Shown: piece after piece, positions 1 to 5,563 of the stretch | Layout: each line of letters starts with the position of its first letter | How positions within the stretch are numbered: the first letter of the stretch is position 1 | Origin: Streptomyces sp. NRRL WC-3549 | GTDB lineage: Bacteria > Actinomycetota > Actinomycetes > Streptomycetales > Streptomycetaceae | DNA length: 6,671 nucleotides | Reading direction: 5' to 3' | Assembly: GCF_000721935.1 (NCBI RefSeq) | Contig: NZ_KL585408.1 | Span: 23,514-30,184, forward strand | Made by a program: the position numbers and the translations under genes | Notes under the pieces: model-generated | What the model was told of the DNA's origin: nothing | The model's database searches: none | What the model saw: the letters and a program-made list of their open reading frames with translations, nothing else

Positions 1-377
1 GCGGCGGCGGCCGTGCGGGCCAGCCGGACGGCACCGAGGAAGACCGACTCGAAGGCGGACTGCCACTGGTCGTCCGTGTTGTCGGCGACGAAGCCGGGGG
101 CGGGGCCCCCGACGCTGACGAGGATGCCGTCCAGCCGGCCGAAGCGTTCCTTCGCGGTGTCCACCAGGCGCTGTGCGGCCGACGGGTCGGCGTTGTCGGC
201 GACGACACCGACGGCGTCCTCGCCCAGTCCGGCTGCGGCGGCCGTGATGGCCTTCTCGTCCCGTCCGGAGACGACCACCTTCGCGCCGTCCGCGACGAGG
301 GCGCTCGCCGTGGCGTTGCCCAGCCCCCGGCTCGCACCGGTCACGATGTACACGCGGTCCTTCAGTCCAAGATCCAT
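1..377 (-). CDS. SDR family NAD(P)-dependent oxidoreductase, N-terminal part (3' end outside window)
   Basis: The first 125 residues are visible, beginning MDLGLKDRVYIVTGASRGLG. The glycine-rich dinucleotide-binding motif TGASRGLG lies at residues 13-20 of a Rossmann fold, and DGAKVVVSGRDE (about 29-41) fits the beta2 region that selects the cofactor. Where classical SDRs have NNAG after beta4, this protein reads LVSVGGPAPG (about 86-95). The catalytic Ser-Tyr-Lys would lie beyond the window edge, so neither activity nor substrate can be judged. The ATG is supported by an AGGA at 385-388, seven bases upstream and inside the last codons of the GH15 gene, whose TAG stop is only 4 bp away. The two genes are therefore probably co-transcribed and translationally coupled. 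The fold is clear. The substrate is unknown: FabG-like ketoreductase or another SDR subgroup are both possible. Confidence 0.9.
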   Translation of the reverse strand, partial: MDLGLKDRVYIVTGASRGLGNATASALVADGAKVVVSGRDEKAITAAAAGLGEDAVGVVADNADPSAAQRLVDTAKERFGRLDGILVSVGGPAPGFVADNTDDQWQSAFESVFLGAVRLARTAAA

Positions 378-381
378 GGTC

Positions 382-2175
382 CTATCCTGCCGCCTCGTGC
401 GCCGCGAGGTCGACCGCGCTGTTCACCAGTCCGATGTGGCTGAAGGCCTGCGGGAAGTTGCCCAGCTGGCGTCCGGCCACCGTGTCGTACTCCTCGGCGA
501 GCAGCCCCACGTCGTTGCGCAGGGCCAGCAGCTTCTCGAAGAGCTCCTCCGCCTCCTTCCTGCGGCCCGTCCGCAGAAGCGCGTCGACCAGCCAGAAGGA
601 ACAGACGACGAACGCGCCCTCCTCGCCGGGCAGGCCGTCCACGGAGGGGCCCTCGGTGCTGTAACGGCGGACCAGCCCGTCGGAGGCGAGTTCGGCGCGG
701 ACGGCGTCGACCGTGCCGATGACCCGGGGGTCGTCGGTCGGCAGGAACCCGGTCCGCACGACGAGCAGGACCGATGCGTCCAGCTCCCGCGAGCCGTAGG
801 ACTGGGTGAAGGTGTTCCGTTCGGGGTCGTAGCCGCGCTCGCAGACCTCCGCGTGGACCGCGTCCCGCATCGTCCGCCAGCGGTCGGCGTCGCCCGGCAG
901 CCCCGGGTTCTCCTCCAGGGTGCGTACCGCGCGGTCGGCGGCCACCCAGGCCATCACCTTGGAGTGCACGAAGTGGCGGCGCTCCCCGCGGATCTCCCAC
1001 AGGCCCTCGTCCGGCTCGCGCCAGGCGGACTCCAGGAAGCCGAGCAGGCTGAGCTGCAGGTTCCAGGCGTGCGGCTTGTCCCCGAGCCCGGCCTCGCGGG
1101 CCACCCGCAGCGAGTCGATGACCTCGCCGTACACGTCGAGCTGACGCTGCTGCACGGCCGCGTTGCCGGTGCGGACGGGGCGGGAGCGCTCGTAGCCGTC
1201 GAGCCAGGGCAGCTCCGTCTCGGGGAGTCTGCGTTCCCCGGCGAGGCCGTACATGATCTGGAGGTCCGCCGGGTCGCCCGCGACGGCGCGGAGCAGCCAG
1301 TTGCGCCAGGCGCGGGCCTCCTCCAGATAGCCGGCCGAGATCATGGCGCCGAGGGTGAGGGTGGAGTCCCGTAGCCAGCAGTAGCGGTAGTCCCAGTTGC
1401 GTACGCCGCCGATCTCCTCCGGCAGGGAGGTGGTCAGGGCCGCGACGATGCCGCCGGTGGGGGCGTAGGTGAGTGCCTTCAGCGTGATCAGGGAGCGCAT
1501 CACGGCCTGCCGGTGACTGCCGTGGTACGTGCACCGGGCCGCCCACTGCGCCCAGTCCGACAGGGTGTGCCTCAGCGCCTTGTGCGGGTCGATCAGCTTC
1601 GGGCGCGGGGAGTGGGAGGCGTGCCAGGTCAGGACGAAGGCCACGCTCTCGCCCTCCTTCACCGTGAAGGACGAGCAGGTGCTGAACTGCTGGCCCCAGG
1701 TCTTGACCGGAGGTTCGCTGCGCAGCCAGACCGAGTCGGGGCCCGCCACCGCCACCCGGTGGCCGTGGGAGCGGCGCATCCAGGGCACCACCTTGCCGAA
1801 GTCGAAGCGCAGCCGCAGGACGGACCTCATGTCGACGCTGCCGCTGACGCCCTCGACGATCCGCATCACGTCGGGTGCCTTGTCGCGCTGCGGCATGAAG
1901 TCGATGACCTTCACCGTCCCGGTCCGGGTCTCCCAGAACGTCTCCAGGACCAGCGAGTCGTCCACGTAGGCGCGGCGGGTGCAGGTGTCGGCGGGGCCGG
2001 CGCCCTGGGGGGCGATCCTCCAGTGGCCGTTGTCCTCGTCGCCGAGCAGGGCCGCGAAGCAGGCGCCCGAGTCGAAGCGGGGCAGGCACAGCCAGTCGAC
2101 GGAACCGTTCTTGCCGACCAGGGCACCGGTCTGGAGATCACCGATGAGCGCGTAGTCCTCGATACGTGGTGTCAC
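382..2175 (-). CDS. Glycoside hydrolase family 15 protein (trehalase/glucoamylase-like)
   Basis: A 597-residue, apparently complete GH15 enzyme that should hydrolyse alpha-glucosidic bonds with inversion. It has no signal peptide, so it is probably cytosolic. The N-terminal beta-sandwich-type domain begins RIEDYALIGD and contains GSVDWLCLPRFDSGACFA (24-41). The (alpha/alpha)6 barrel follows. Visible motifs are NWDYRYCWLRDS (260-271; R269-D270 match the substrate-binding Arg-Asp of glucoamylase), LDVYGE (346-351), EGLWEIRG with E394 as probable general acid, and LLAEEYD with E561 as probable general base, followed by GNFPQAFSHIGL. The GTG start has a good Shine-Dalgarno GGGAAGA at 2185-2191, 9 nt upstream. 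The length and the N-terminus resemble the actinobacterial GH15 group that includes mycobacterial trehalase. Trehalose is thus a reasonable substrate guess, but maltose, maltodextrins or isomaltose are not excluded. It lies 57 bp after SURF1 and 4 bp before the SDR gene. Confidence 0.95.
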   Translation of the reverse strand: MTPRIEDYALIGDLQTGALVGKNGSVDWLCLPRFDSGACFAALLGDEDNGHWRIAPQGAGPADTCTRRAYVDDSLVLETFWETRTGTVKVIDFMPQRDKAPDVMRIVEGVSGSVDMRSVLRLRFDFGKVVPWMRRSHGHRVAVAGPDSVWLRSEPPVKTWGQQFSTCSSFTVKEGESVAFVLTWHASHSPRPKLIDPHKALRHTLSDWAQWAARCTYHGSHRQAVMRSLITLKALTYAPTGGIVAALTTSLPEEIGGVRNWDYRYCWLRDSTLTLGAMISAGYLEEARAWRNWLLRAVAGDPADLQIMYGLAGERRLPETELPWLDGYERSRPVRTGNAAVQQRQLDVYGEVIDSLRVAREAGLGDKPHAWNLQLSLLGFLESAWREPDEGLWEIRGERRHFVHSKVMAWVAADRAVRTLEENPGLPGDADRWRTMRDAVHAEVCERGYDPERNTFTQSYGSRELDASVLLVVRTGFLPTDDPRVIGTVDAVRAELASDGLVRRYSTEGPSVDGLPGEEGAFVVCSFWLVDALLRTGRRKEAEELFEKLLALRNDVGLLAEEYDTVAGRQLGNFPQAFSHIGLVNSAVDLAAHEAAG

Positions 2176-2184
2176 GTACCGGCG

Positions 2185-2191
2185 TCTTCCC
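2185..2191 (-). promoter_or_regulatory. Ribosome binding site of the GH15 gene
   Basis: GGGAAGA on the minus strand, 9 nt before the GTG at 2175. It is the clearest Shine-Dalgarno among the minus-strand genes here and fixes the GTG as the start, which puts the conserved RIEDYALIGD at the N-terminus. Confidence 0.7.
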
Positions 2192-2200
2192 GGACCGCGG

Positions 2201-2224
2201 CCCCGCTAAGCAGCAGGAGCGGGG
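2201..2224 (-). repeat. Inverted repeat between the SURF1 and GH15 genes
   Basis: Seven-base perfect arms CCCCGCT (2201-2207) and AGCGGGG (2218-2224) with a 10-nt loop, sitting entirely in the 57-bp spacer between the SURF1 stop and the GH15 ribosome binding site. It could be a weak terminator or attenuator that separates the two genes. No T-run follows it, so the role is a guess. Confidence 0.35.
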
Positions 2225-2232
2225 AAGGCGTC

Positions 2233-3030
2233 TCAGGCGGTGGCCGGCTCCGGCGCCCCGGCGCTCTCGCTCTCCTTCGCCGCCTGCTCCTCACGGTCGC
2301 GCTTCTCGCGGCGCAGGAGGATCACCCAGCCGACCGGGACGCCGGCGGCGAAGAGCCACCACTGGACGGCGTAGGCCATGTGCGGGCCGATGGAGCCGTC
2401 GTCGGGGGCGGCGATCGTCTCGGGGCTGCCGTCGGCCGGCGCGGGGTCGGTCAGCTCGAGGTATCCGCCGAGGACGGGACGGCCGAGCAGGTGGGCCTGC
2501 TGGGCGCTGTTGATGAGCATCACCTGGCGGTCCGGCAGGCCGGCCAGGTCCTTGATGCCGCTGGCGCCCGTCGTCTCGTCGGCCTTGAGCCGGCCGGTGA
2601 CGGTGACCTCGCCGCGGGGCGGGGCCGGGACCTCGGGGAAGGCCTCCTGGGTGGCGGCGGCCGGGACCCAGCCCCGGTTGACCACGACGGTGCCGCCGCC
2701 CTTGAGGTCCAGCGGGGTCAGGACCAGGACGCCGATGTGCTCGTCCCGCGAGGTGCGGCGGCGCACGACGACCTCGTGCTCGGTGTCGAAGGTGCCGGTG
2801 GCCGTCACCGTACGCCAGTAGTCCGAGCGCGGGACGGTGTGCCCGGGGGAGGTCAGGCGGGAGACGGGGACCGGGGCGGCTTCGAGGTTCTTCGTGATCA
2901 GCGCGTTCTGCTCGACCCGGTGTTCGTGCCGGTGCAGCTGCCAGAAACCCAGTTCGACCATCGTGGGAATCAGGACGAGGACGATGAGGGTGAGGATCAC
3001 CCACTGCCGGGTCAACAGGAAGCGGTACAC
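2233..3030 (-). CDS. SURF1 family cytochrome c oxidase assembly protein
   Basis: A 265-residue membrane protein with SURF1/Shy1 architecture. There is an N-terminal transmembrane helix at about residues 10-27, followed at once by GFWQLHRH (28-35), the family's xxWQxxR signature. A large extracytoplasmic domain follows with YWRTVTATGTF (71-81) and NRGWVP (118-123). A second helix at about 221-239 is preceded by HMAYAVQWW (217-225), the usual His-x-x-Tyr-Ala-x-Gln-Trp end motif. The tail is charged and cytosolic (RREKRDREEQAAKESES). SURF1 proteins assist maturation of haem-copper oxidases, probably at haem a insertion. No oxidase subunit gene is in the window. The GTG start is preferred because an in-frame stop lies a few codons upstream (3052-3054) and the next usable codon would cut into the helix. 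No good Shine-Dalgarno is seen. The start codon lies inside a 12-bp inverted repeat. Confidence 0.95.
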   Translation of the reverse strand: MYRFLLTRQWVILTLIVLVLIPTMVELGFWQLHRHEHRVEQNALITKNLEAAPVPVSRLTSPGHTVPRSDYWRTVTATGTFDTEHEVVVRRRTSRDEHIGVLVLTPLDLKGGGTVVVNRGWVPAAATQEAFPEVPAPPRGEVTVTGRLKADETTGASGIKDLAGLPDRQVMLINSAQQAHLLGRPVLGGYLELTDPAPADGSPETIAAPDDGSIGPHMAYAVQWWLFAAGVPVGWVILLRREKRDREEQAAKESESAGAPEPATA

Positions 3031-3061
3031 CCCATGACCGTACAGCCGGGGTCATGGGGTG
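3028..3061. repeat. 12-bp perfect inverted repeat covering the SURF1 start codon
   Basis: CACCCCATGACC (3028-3039) and GGTCATGGGGTG (3050-3061) are exact reverse complements separated by 10 bp. The SURF1 GTG is the last triplet of the arm nearest the gene. In mRNA this would fold into a 12-bp stem that buries the start codon. As DNA it could be an operator for a dimeric repressor. No T-tract follows, so it is not a classic terminator. Confidence 0.8.
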
Positions 3062-3097
3062 CGGCACGGAGGGTCCCCGTCGGGGCGGACCGGACCG

Positions 3098-3331
3098 TCA
3101 TACTTTGTCCACGATCCCCGTCCTTCCCTCGGCCCGCGCGCAGTGGCCGCCGCAGTACCAGTGGCCGTCGGCCTCCACGCCCTGGCCGATGACCTGGACC
3201 CGGCAGTGCTCACAGATGGGCGCCATGCGGTGGATGGCGCAGGAGAAGCAGTCGAAGACGTGCACCGCGCCCTGCGCGTGCACCTCGAAGGACATCCCGT
3301 AGTCGTTTCCGCATACCTCGCAACGTGCCAT
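3098..3331 (-). CDS. Small Cys/His-rich zinc-ribbon protein (77 aa), possibly prokaryotic metallothionein-like
   Basis: A 77-residue protein with eight cysteines, mostly in pairs: C4-x2-C7, C28-x2-C31, C40-x2-C43 and C60-x3-C64. There are also histidines at 18, 24, 34, 42, 57 and 63. This is enough for two metal sites, most likely zinc. The block CEHC...GVEADGHWYCGGHC (40-64) resembles the GxYYCCxxC end of SmtA-type bacterial metallothioneins. MARCEVCGNDY looks like a zinc-knuckle opening. There is no signal peptide or membrane segment, so it should be cytosolic. The dense cysteine spacing and clean reading frame show it is a real gene despite its size. The ATG at 3331 has no obvious Shine-Dalgarno. 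It lies between the exonuclease and SURF1 genes on the same strand. Its function is not known to me: metal buffering, a structural zinc ribbon or redox sensing are all possible. Confidence 0.85.
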   Translation of the reverse strand: MARCEVCGNDYGMSFEVHAQGAVHVFDCFSCAIHRMAPICEHCRVQVIGQGVEADGHWYCGGHCARAEGRTGIVDKV

Positions 3332-3358
3332 GCGCCACAGGGTGGGACGCCGGGCGGC

Positions 3359-3384
3359 GGCGGGCGAGTGGATGGCGGGCGAGT
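3359..3384. repeat. Direct repeat upstream of the zinc-ribbon gene
   Basis: GGCGGGCGAGT occurs at 3359-3369 and again at 3374-3384, with a 15-bp period and 4 bp between copies, inside the 63-bp spacer upstream of the zinc-ribbon gene. It may be a binding site for a regulator or simple GC-rich slippage. Confidence 0.55.
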
Positions 3385-3394
3385 CGCGTCCGGT

Positions 3395-4402
3395 TCACTC
3401 CGATGACGGTGACGGGGGCGGCACCGCGACGGACCGGGCCGGGGCCACGTCCCTCAGCAGATGGGTGAAGGCGCTCTCCTCCAGGATCGGCGTGCCGAAC
3501 GACTTGGCCTTCACCGTCTTGGACGTCGCCGCGTCCGGGTCGTTGGTGACGAGCAGGCTCGTCAGCCGGGAGACGCTGGTCGCCACGTGCAGACCGGCCT
3601 CGACGGCGCGGTCCTCCAGGAGTTCACGGTCGACCGAGGTGTCCCCGGAGAAGGCCACCCTCATGCCCTGCATGAGCGGTTTGTCCGGCTCGTATCGGCC
3701 GGGGTTGGGATACGGGCACGCGGGGCGCTTACGGGAGGCACGCCAGGTGCCCTGGCCGCCCGGCGGCCGGTAGCCGACGCGCGGGGCGACCGGGGAGTCC
3801 GTCCACTCGGTCAGCGGCCGGCCCTCCAGCAGCGGCAGCCGCATCCCGCCCCGGGCCGCCGCGTGCAGGCTCGGCCGGAACGCCTCGGCCAGCACCCGCG
3901 CGTCGTCCAGGGCGTGGTGGGCGCGCTGCTGCACCACGCCGAAGTGCGCGGCGAGCGACTCCAGCTTGTGGTTGGGCAGCGGTAGCCGGAGCTCCTTGGA
4001 GAGCGCGATCGTGCACAGCCGCTGCCGCACCGGCGCGGTGATCGCCGCACGGGCGTACTCCCGGGCGAGCATCGACCAGTCGAACGCCGCGTTGTGGGCG
4101 ACGAGCACCCGGCCGTCGAGCCGCTCGGACAACTGGGCGGCGACCTCCGGGAAGAGCGGTGCCCCCTCCAGGGCCTCGCTGGTCAGCCCGTGGATCCAGA
4201 CGGGACCGGGATCCCGCTCGGGGTTGACCAGCGTGTACCAGTGGTCCTCCACCTCGCCCCGTGCGTCCAGACGGTAGACCGCCGCGGACACTATCCGGTC
4301 GTCGCGGGCGAGTCCGGTGGTCTCCACGTCGACGACCGCGTACCCCTGGGGGTAGGCGGTCGGCCACGGTGCTGCGGTCTGACGGTCGTCGAGCATGGTC
4401 AC
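3395..4402 (-). CDS. DEDDh 3'-5' exonuclease (DnaQ/epsilon-like) with C-terminal BRCT domain
   Basis: A 335-residue protein with two parts. The N-terminal RNase T/DnaQ-type nuclease (about 18-180) shows Exo I DVETTGL (D25, E27), Exo II VAHNAAFDWSML (D108) and Exo III HHALDDARVLAEAF (H162, D167). All five DEDDh residues for two-metal 3'-5' hydrolysis of DNA or RNA are therefore present. A linker rich in Pro, Arg and Gly follows (about 200-240). A BRCT-like domain (about 243-318) has MRVAFSGD, LEDRAVEAGLHVATSVSRLTSLLVTND and a late AFTHLL helix. BRCT domains bind partner proteins or DNA ends, so a repair or proofreading accessory role is likely. It is not the replicative epsilon subunit by this evidence alone. 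The frame opens GTG-ACC-ATG. The ATG at 4396 is an equally good start and suits a leaderless message, because TATTCT lies just upstream and no Shine-Dalgarno is visible. Confidence 0.92.
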   Translation of the reverse strand: MTMLDDRQTAAPWPTAYPQGYAVVDVETTGLARDDRIVSAAVYRLDARGEVEDHWYTLVNPERDPGPVWIHGLTSEALEGAPLFPEVAAQLSERLDGRVLVAHNAAFDWSMLAREYARAAITAPVRQRLCTIALSKELRLPLPNHKLESLAAHFGVVQQRAHHALDDARVLAEAFRPSLHAAARGGMRLPLLEGRPLTEWTDSPVAPRVGYRPPGGQGTWRASRKRPACPYPNPGRYEPDKPLMQGMRVAFSGDTSVDRELLEDRAVEAGLHVATSVSRLTSLLVTNDPDAATSKTVKAKSFGTPILEESAFTHLLRDVAPARSVAVPPPSPSSE

Positions 4403-4404
4403 AG

Positions 4405-4410
4405 AGAATA
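4405..4410 (-). promoter_or_regulatory. Candidate -10 box of the exonuclease gene
   Basis: TATTCT on the minus strand fits the actinobacterial TANNNT -10 pattern and is the only AT-rich hexamer in this divergent spacer. It ends 8 nt before the ATG at 4396, which would give a leaderless or nearly leaderless mRNA. No convincing -35 is seen. Confidence 0.45.
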
Positions 4411-4460
4411 CGGGCCGCGACTGACAGCGCCCCAGCCGGGCGCCCCGGGTCCGTGAACCG

Positions 4461-4477
4461 GGAGGGGCCGGCCCTCC
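4461..4477. repeat. Small inverted repeat in the divergent spacer
   Basis: GGAGGG (4461-4466) and CCCTCC (4472-4477) flank a 5-nt loop midway between the divergent exonuclease and VIT genes. The second arm can also pair, with one bulge, to GAGGGGCCGG further right (4485-4494). It could be an operator, or a product of very high GC. Nothing else is recognisable in this 143-bp spacer apart from the exonuclease -10 candidate. Confidence 0.3.
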
Positions 4478-4545
4478 GTCGGCCGAGGGGCCGGCGGTGC
4501 GGGTCGGGGGTGCGTCCGGGGCCCGGGCGGTGAGACCCTCCCGGG

Positions 4546-5265
4546 GTGAAGGAGACTCAGGCGCAGAGGCACGAGGAACCCCACGAGAGCGGTCTCGGAA
4601 CCCGGCTCAACTGGCTGCGGGCGGCGGTCCTCGGCGCCAACGACGGCGTGGTCTCCACCGCCGGACTGGTCGTCGGCGTCGCCGGGGCGACCGGCGACCG
4701 GGCCACCCTCCTGACGGCCGGTCTGGCCGGGCTGCTCGCGGGGTCCATGTCCATGGCGGCCGGCGAATACGTCTCGGTCTCCACCCAGCGTGACTCCGAG
4801 AGGGCGGCGCTGGCCATGGAGAGGCGCGAGCTGGAGGAGACGCCGGAGGCCGAACTCGACGAGCTGACCGAGATGCTGCGGGGGAAGGGGCTGAACGCCC
4901 GGGTCGCCCGCGAGGCCGCCGTCCAGCTCACCGCACGCGACGCGCTGCGCGCCCACGCGGAGGTCGAGCTGGGCATCGACCCGGACGCGCTGACCGACCC
5001 GTGGCACGCGGCCGGTGCGAGCTTCGTGGCCTTCACGGTCGGCGCGCTGCTGCCGCTGCTGGCCATCGTGCTGCCGCCGGACTCGCTGCGGCTGGTCATC
5101 ACGGTGGTCTCGGTGCTCGCCGCGCTGGCCGTCACCGGCTGGTGGAGCGCGCGGCTGGGTGAGGCGCCCGTGGGGCGCGCGGTGCTGCGGAACATGGGCG
5201 GGGGAGCGGTCGCCATGGCGGTGACGTACGCGGCGGGGGCGCTGCTGGCGGCGGCGGGGGCGTGA
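4546..5265 (+). CDS. VIT1/CCC1 family iron/manganese transporter
   Basis: A 239-residue integral membrane protein of the vacuolar iron transporter family, whose members export Fe2+ or Mn2+ from the cytosol. Five hydrophobic segments are visible, at about 25-46, 53-75, 156-177, 181-201 and 213-236. The first opens with RAAVLGANDGVVSTAGLVVGV, the family signature with D33. The second contains GLLAGSMSMAAGEYVSVSTQRD, with M68, M70 and E74 as likely translocation-site residues. Between helices 2 and 3 is an acidic cytosolic region (84-145), rich in Glu and Asp (for example RRELEETPEAELDELTEM), that matches the metal-binding domain of the plant proteins. In bacteria such proteins probably detoxify excess iron or manganese. 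The GTG start has no Shine-Dalgarno, but no other start in frame fits the conserved N-terminus. The gene is divergent from the exonuclease and is followed by a terminator-like hairpin. Fe versus Mn cannot be decided. Confidence 0.93.
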   Translation: MKETQAQRHEEPHESGLGTRLNWLRAAVLGANDGVVSTAGLVVGVAGATGDRATLLTAGLAGLLAGSMSMAAGEYVSVSTQRDSERAALAMERRELEETPEAELDELTEMLRGKGLNARVAREAAVQLTARDALRAHAEVELGIDPDALTDPWHAAGASFVAFTVGALLPLLAIVLPPDSLRLVITVVSVLAALAVTGWWSARLGEAPVGRAVLRNMGGGAVAMAVTYAAGALLAAAGA

Positions 5266-5284
5266 GGCCCGCGCCCCGAGGAGG

Positions 5285-5309
5285 GACCCGCCCCCCGGGG
5301 GGGCGGGTC
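5285..5309 (+). terminator. GC-rich hairpin, probable terminator of the VIT gene
   Basis: GACCCGCCCCCC (5285-5296) pairs perfectly with GGGGGGCGGGTC (5298-5309). In RNA a few central C-G pairs would open to form the loop. It starts 19 bp after the VIT stop and is followed by only a short TT, as is common for Streptomyces terminators. Confidence 0.65.
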
Positions 5310-5333
5310 TTGGTCGGCGTACCGACGCCGTGA

Positions 5334-5365
5334 GCCGTGCTTCGAGTGCCGTGCTTCGAGTGCCG
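5334..5365. repeat. Tandem 14-bp repeat, about 2.3 copies
   Basis: GCCGTGCTTCGAGT at 5334-5347 is repeated without a gap at 5348-5361 and continues as GCCG to 5365. The 14-bp unit is not a multiple of three, which argues against coding here. It is probably a replication-slippage duplication just downstream of the VIT terminator. Confidence 0.85.
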
Positions 5366-5429
5366 GCGTCGCCGGGCGGTCCGGCCTCGCCGGGCGGGGG
5401 AGCGGGCGTACCGGGTCCGGGGGCCGGTC

Positions 5430-5449
5430 CGGCACCCGGCCGGGTGCCG
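5430..5449. repeat. 20-bp perfect palindrome
   Basis: CGGCACCCGG (5430-5439) is followed directly by its exact reverse complement CCGGGTGCCG (5440-5449). With a one-base bulge the pairing extends to GGT and ACC on the outside. It is a candidate operator for a symmetric dimeric regulator, or a hairpin. Its position between two plus-strand genes, some 210-230 bp before the desaturase, leaves the target unclear. Confidence 0.8.
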
Positions 5450-5508
5450 ACCCCGGCCTCGGTGACGGCCGTGGCGGCCGGCCGGATCAGCACAACGTCC
5501 GTACCCGG

Positions 5509-5525
5509 CACACGTGTTCCTCCCC
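5509..5525 (-). promoter_or_regulatory. Orphan minus-strand Shine-Dalgarno and GTG start
   Basis: GGGGAGG (5519-5525) stands 7 nt before a GTG (5509-5511) on the minus strand, the best-formed ribosome binding site in the window. The frame starts MPGTDVVLIRPAATAVTEAG, then turns into Pro/Gly/Ala low complexity and runs without a stop antisense through the terminator and the VIT gene. It may be the start of a decayed gene, or coincidence. I do not call a CDS. Confidence 0.25.
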
Positions 5526-5563
5526 GATGACCTCCGGAGGCGGAATCCTGCGGAGCGGCGTTC

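Noticed and set aside
13..1374. Long plus-strand open frame of 453 codons
   Set aside because: It lies antisense to the GH15 and SDR genes, has no recognisable domain, and is a typical high-GC shadow frame. The minus-strand frames carry full family motifs.
1513..3192. Long plus-strand open frame of 559 codons
   Set aside because: Antisense to the GH15 and SURF1 genes, compositionally biased, with no domain and no start signal.
2233..5265. A dedicated metal-handling island (SURF1, Cys-rich protein, VIT transporter)
   Set aside because: All three families touch metals, but the genes lie on both strands, are separated by a nuclease gene and share no visible regulatory motif, so grouping them would be over-reading.
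5330..5530. Plus-strand 66-codon open frame in the intergenic gap
   Set aside because: Low-complexity Pro/Gly/Ala product, no Shine-Dalgarno, and it spans a 14-bp tandem duplication that shifts frame, so it is unlikely to be coding.
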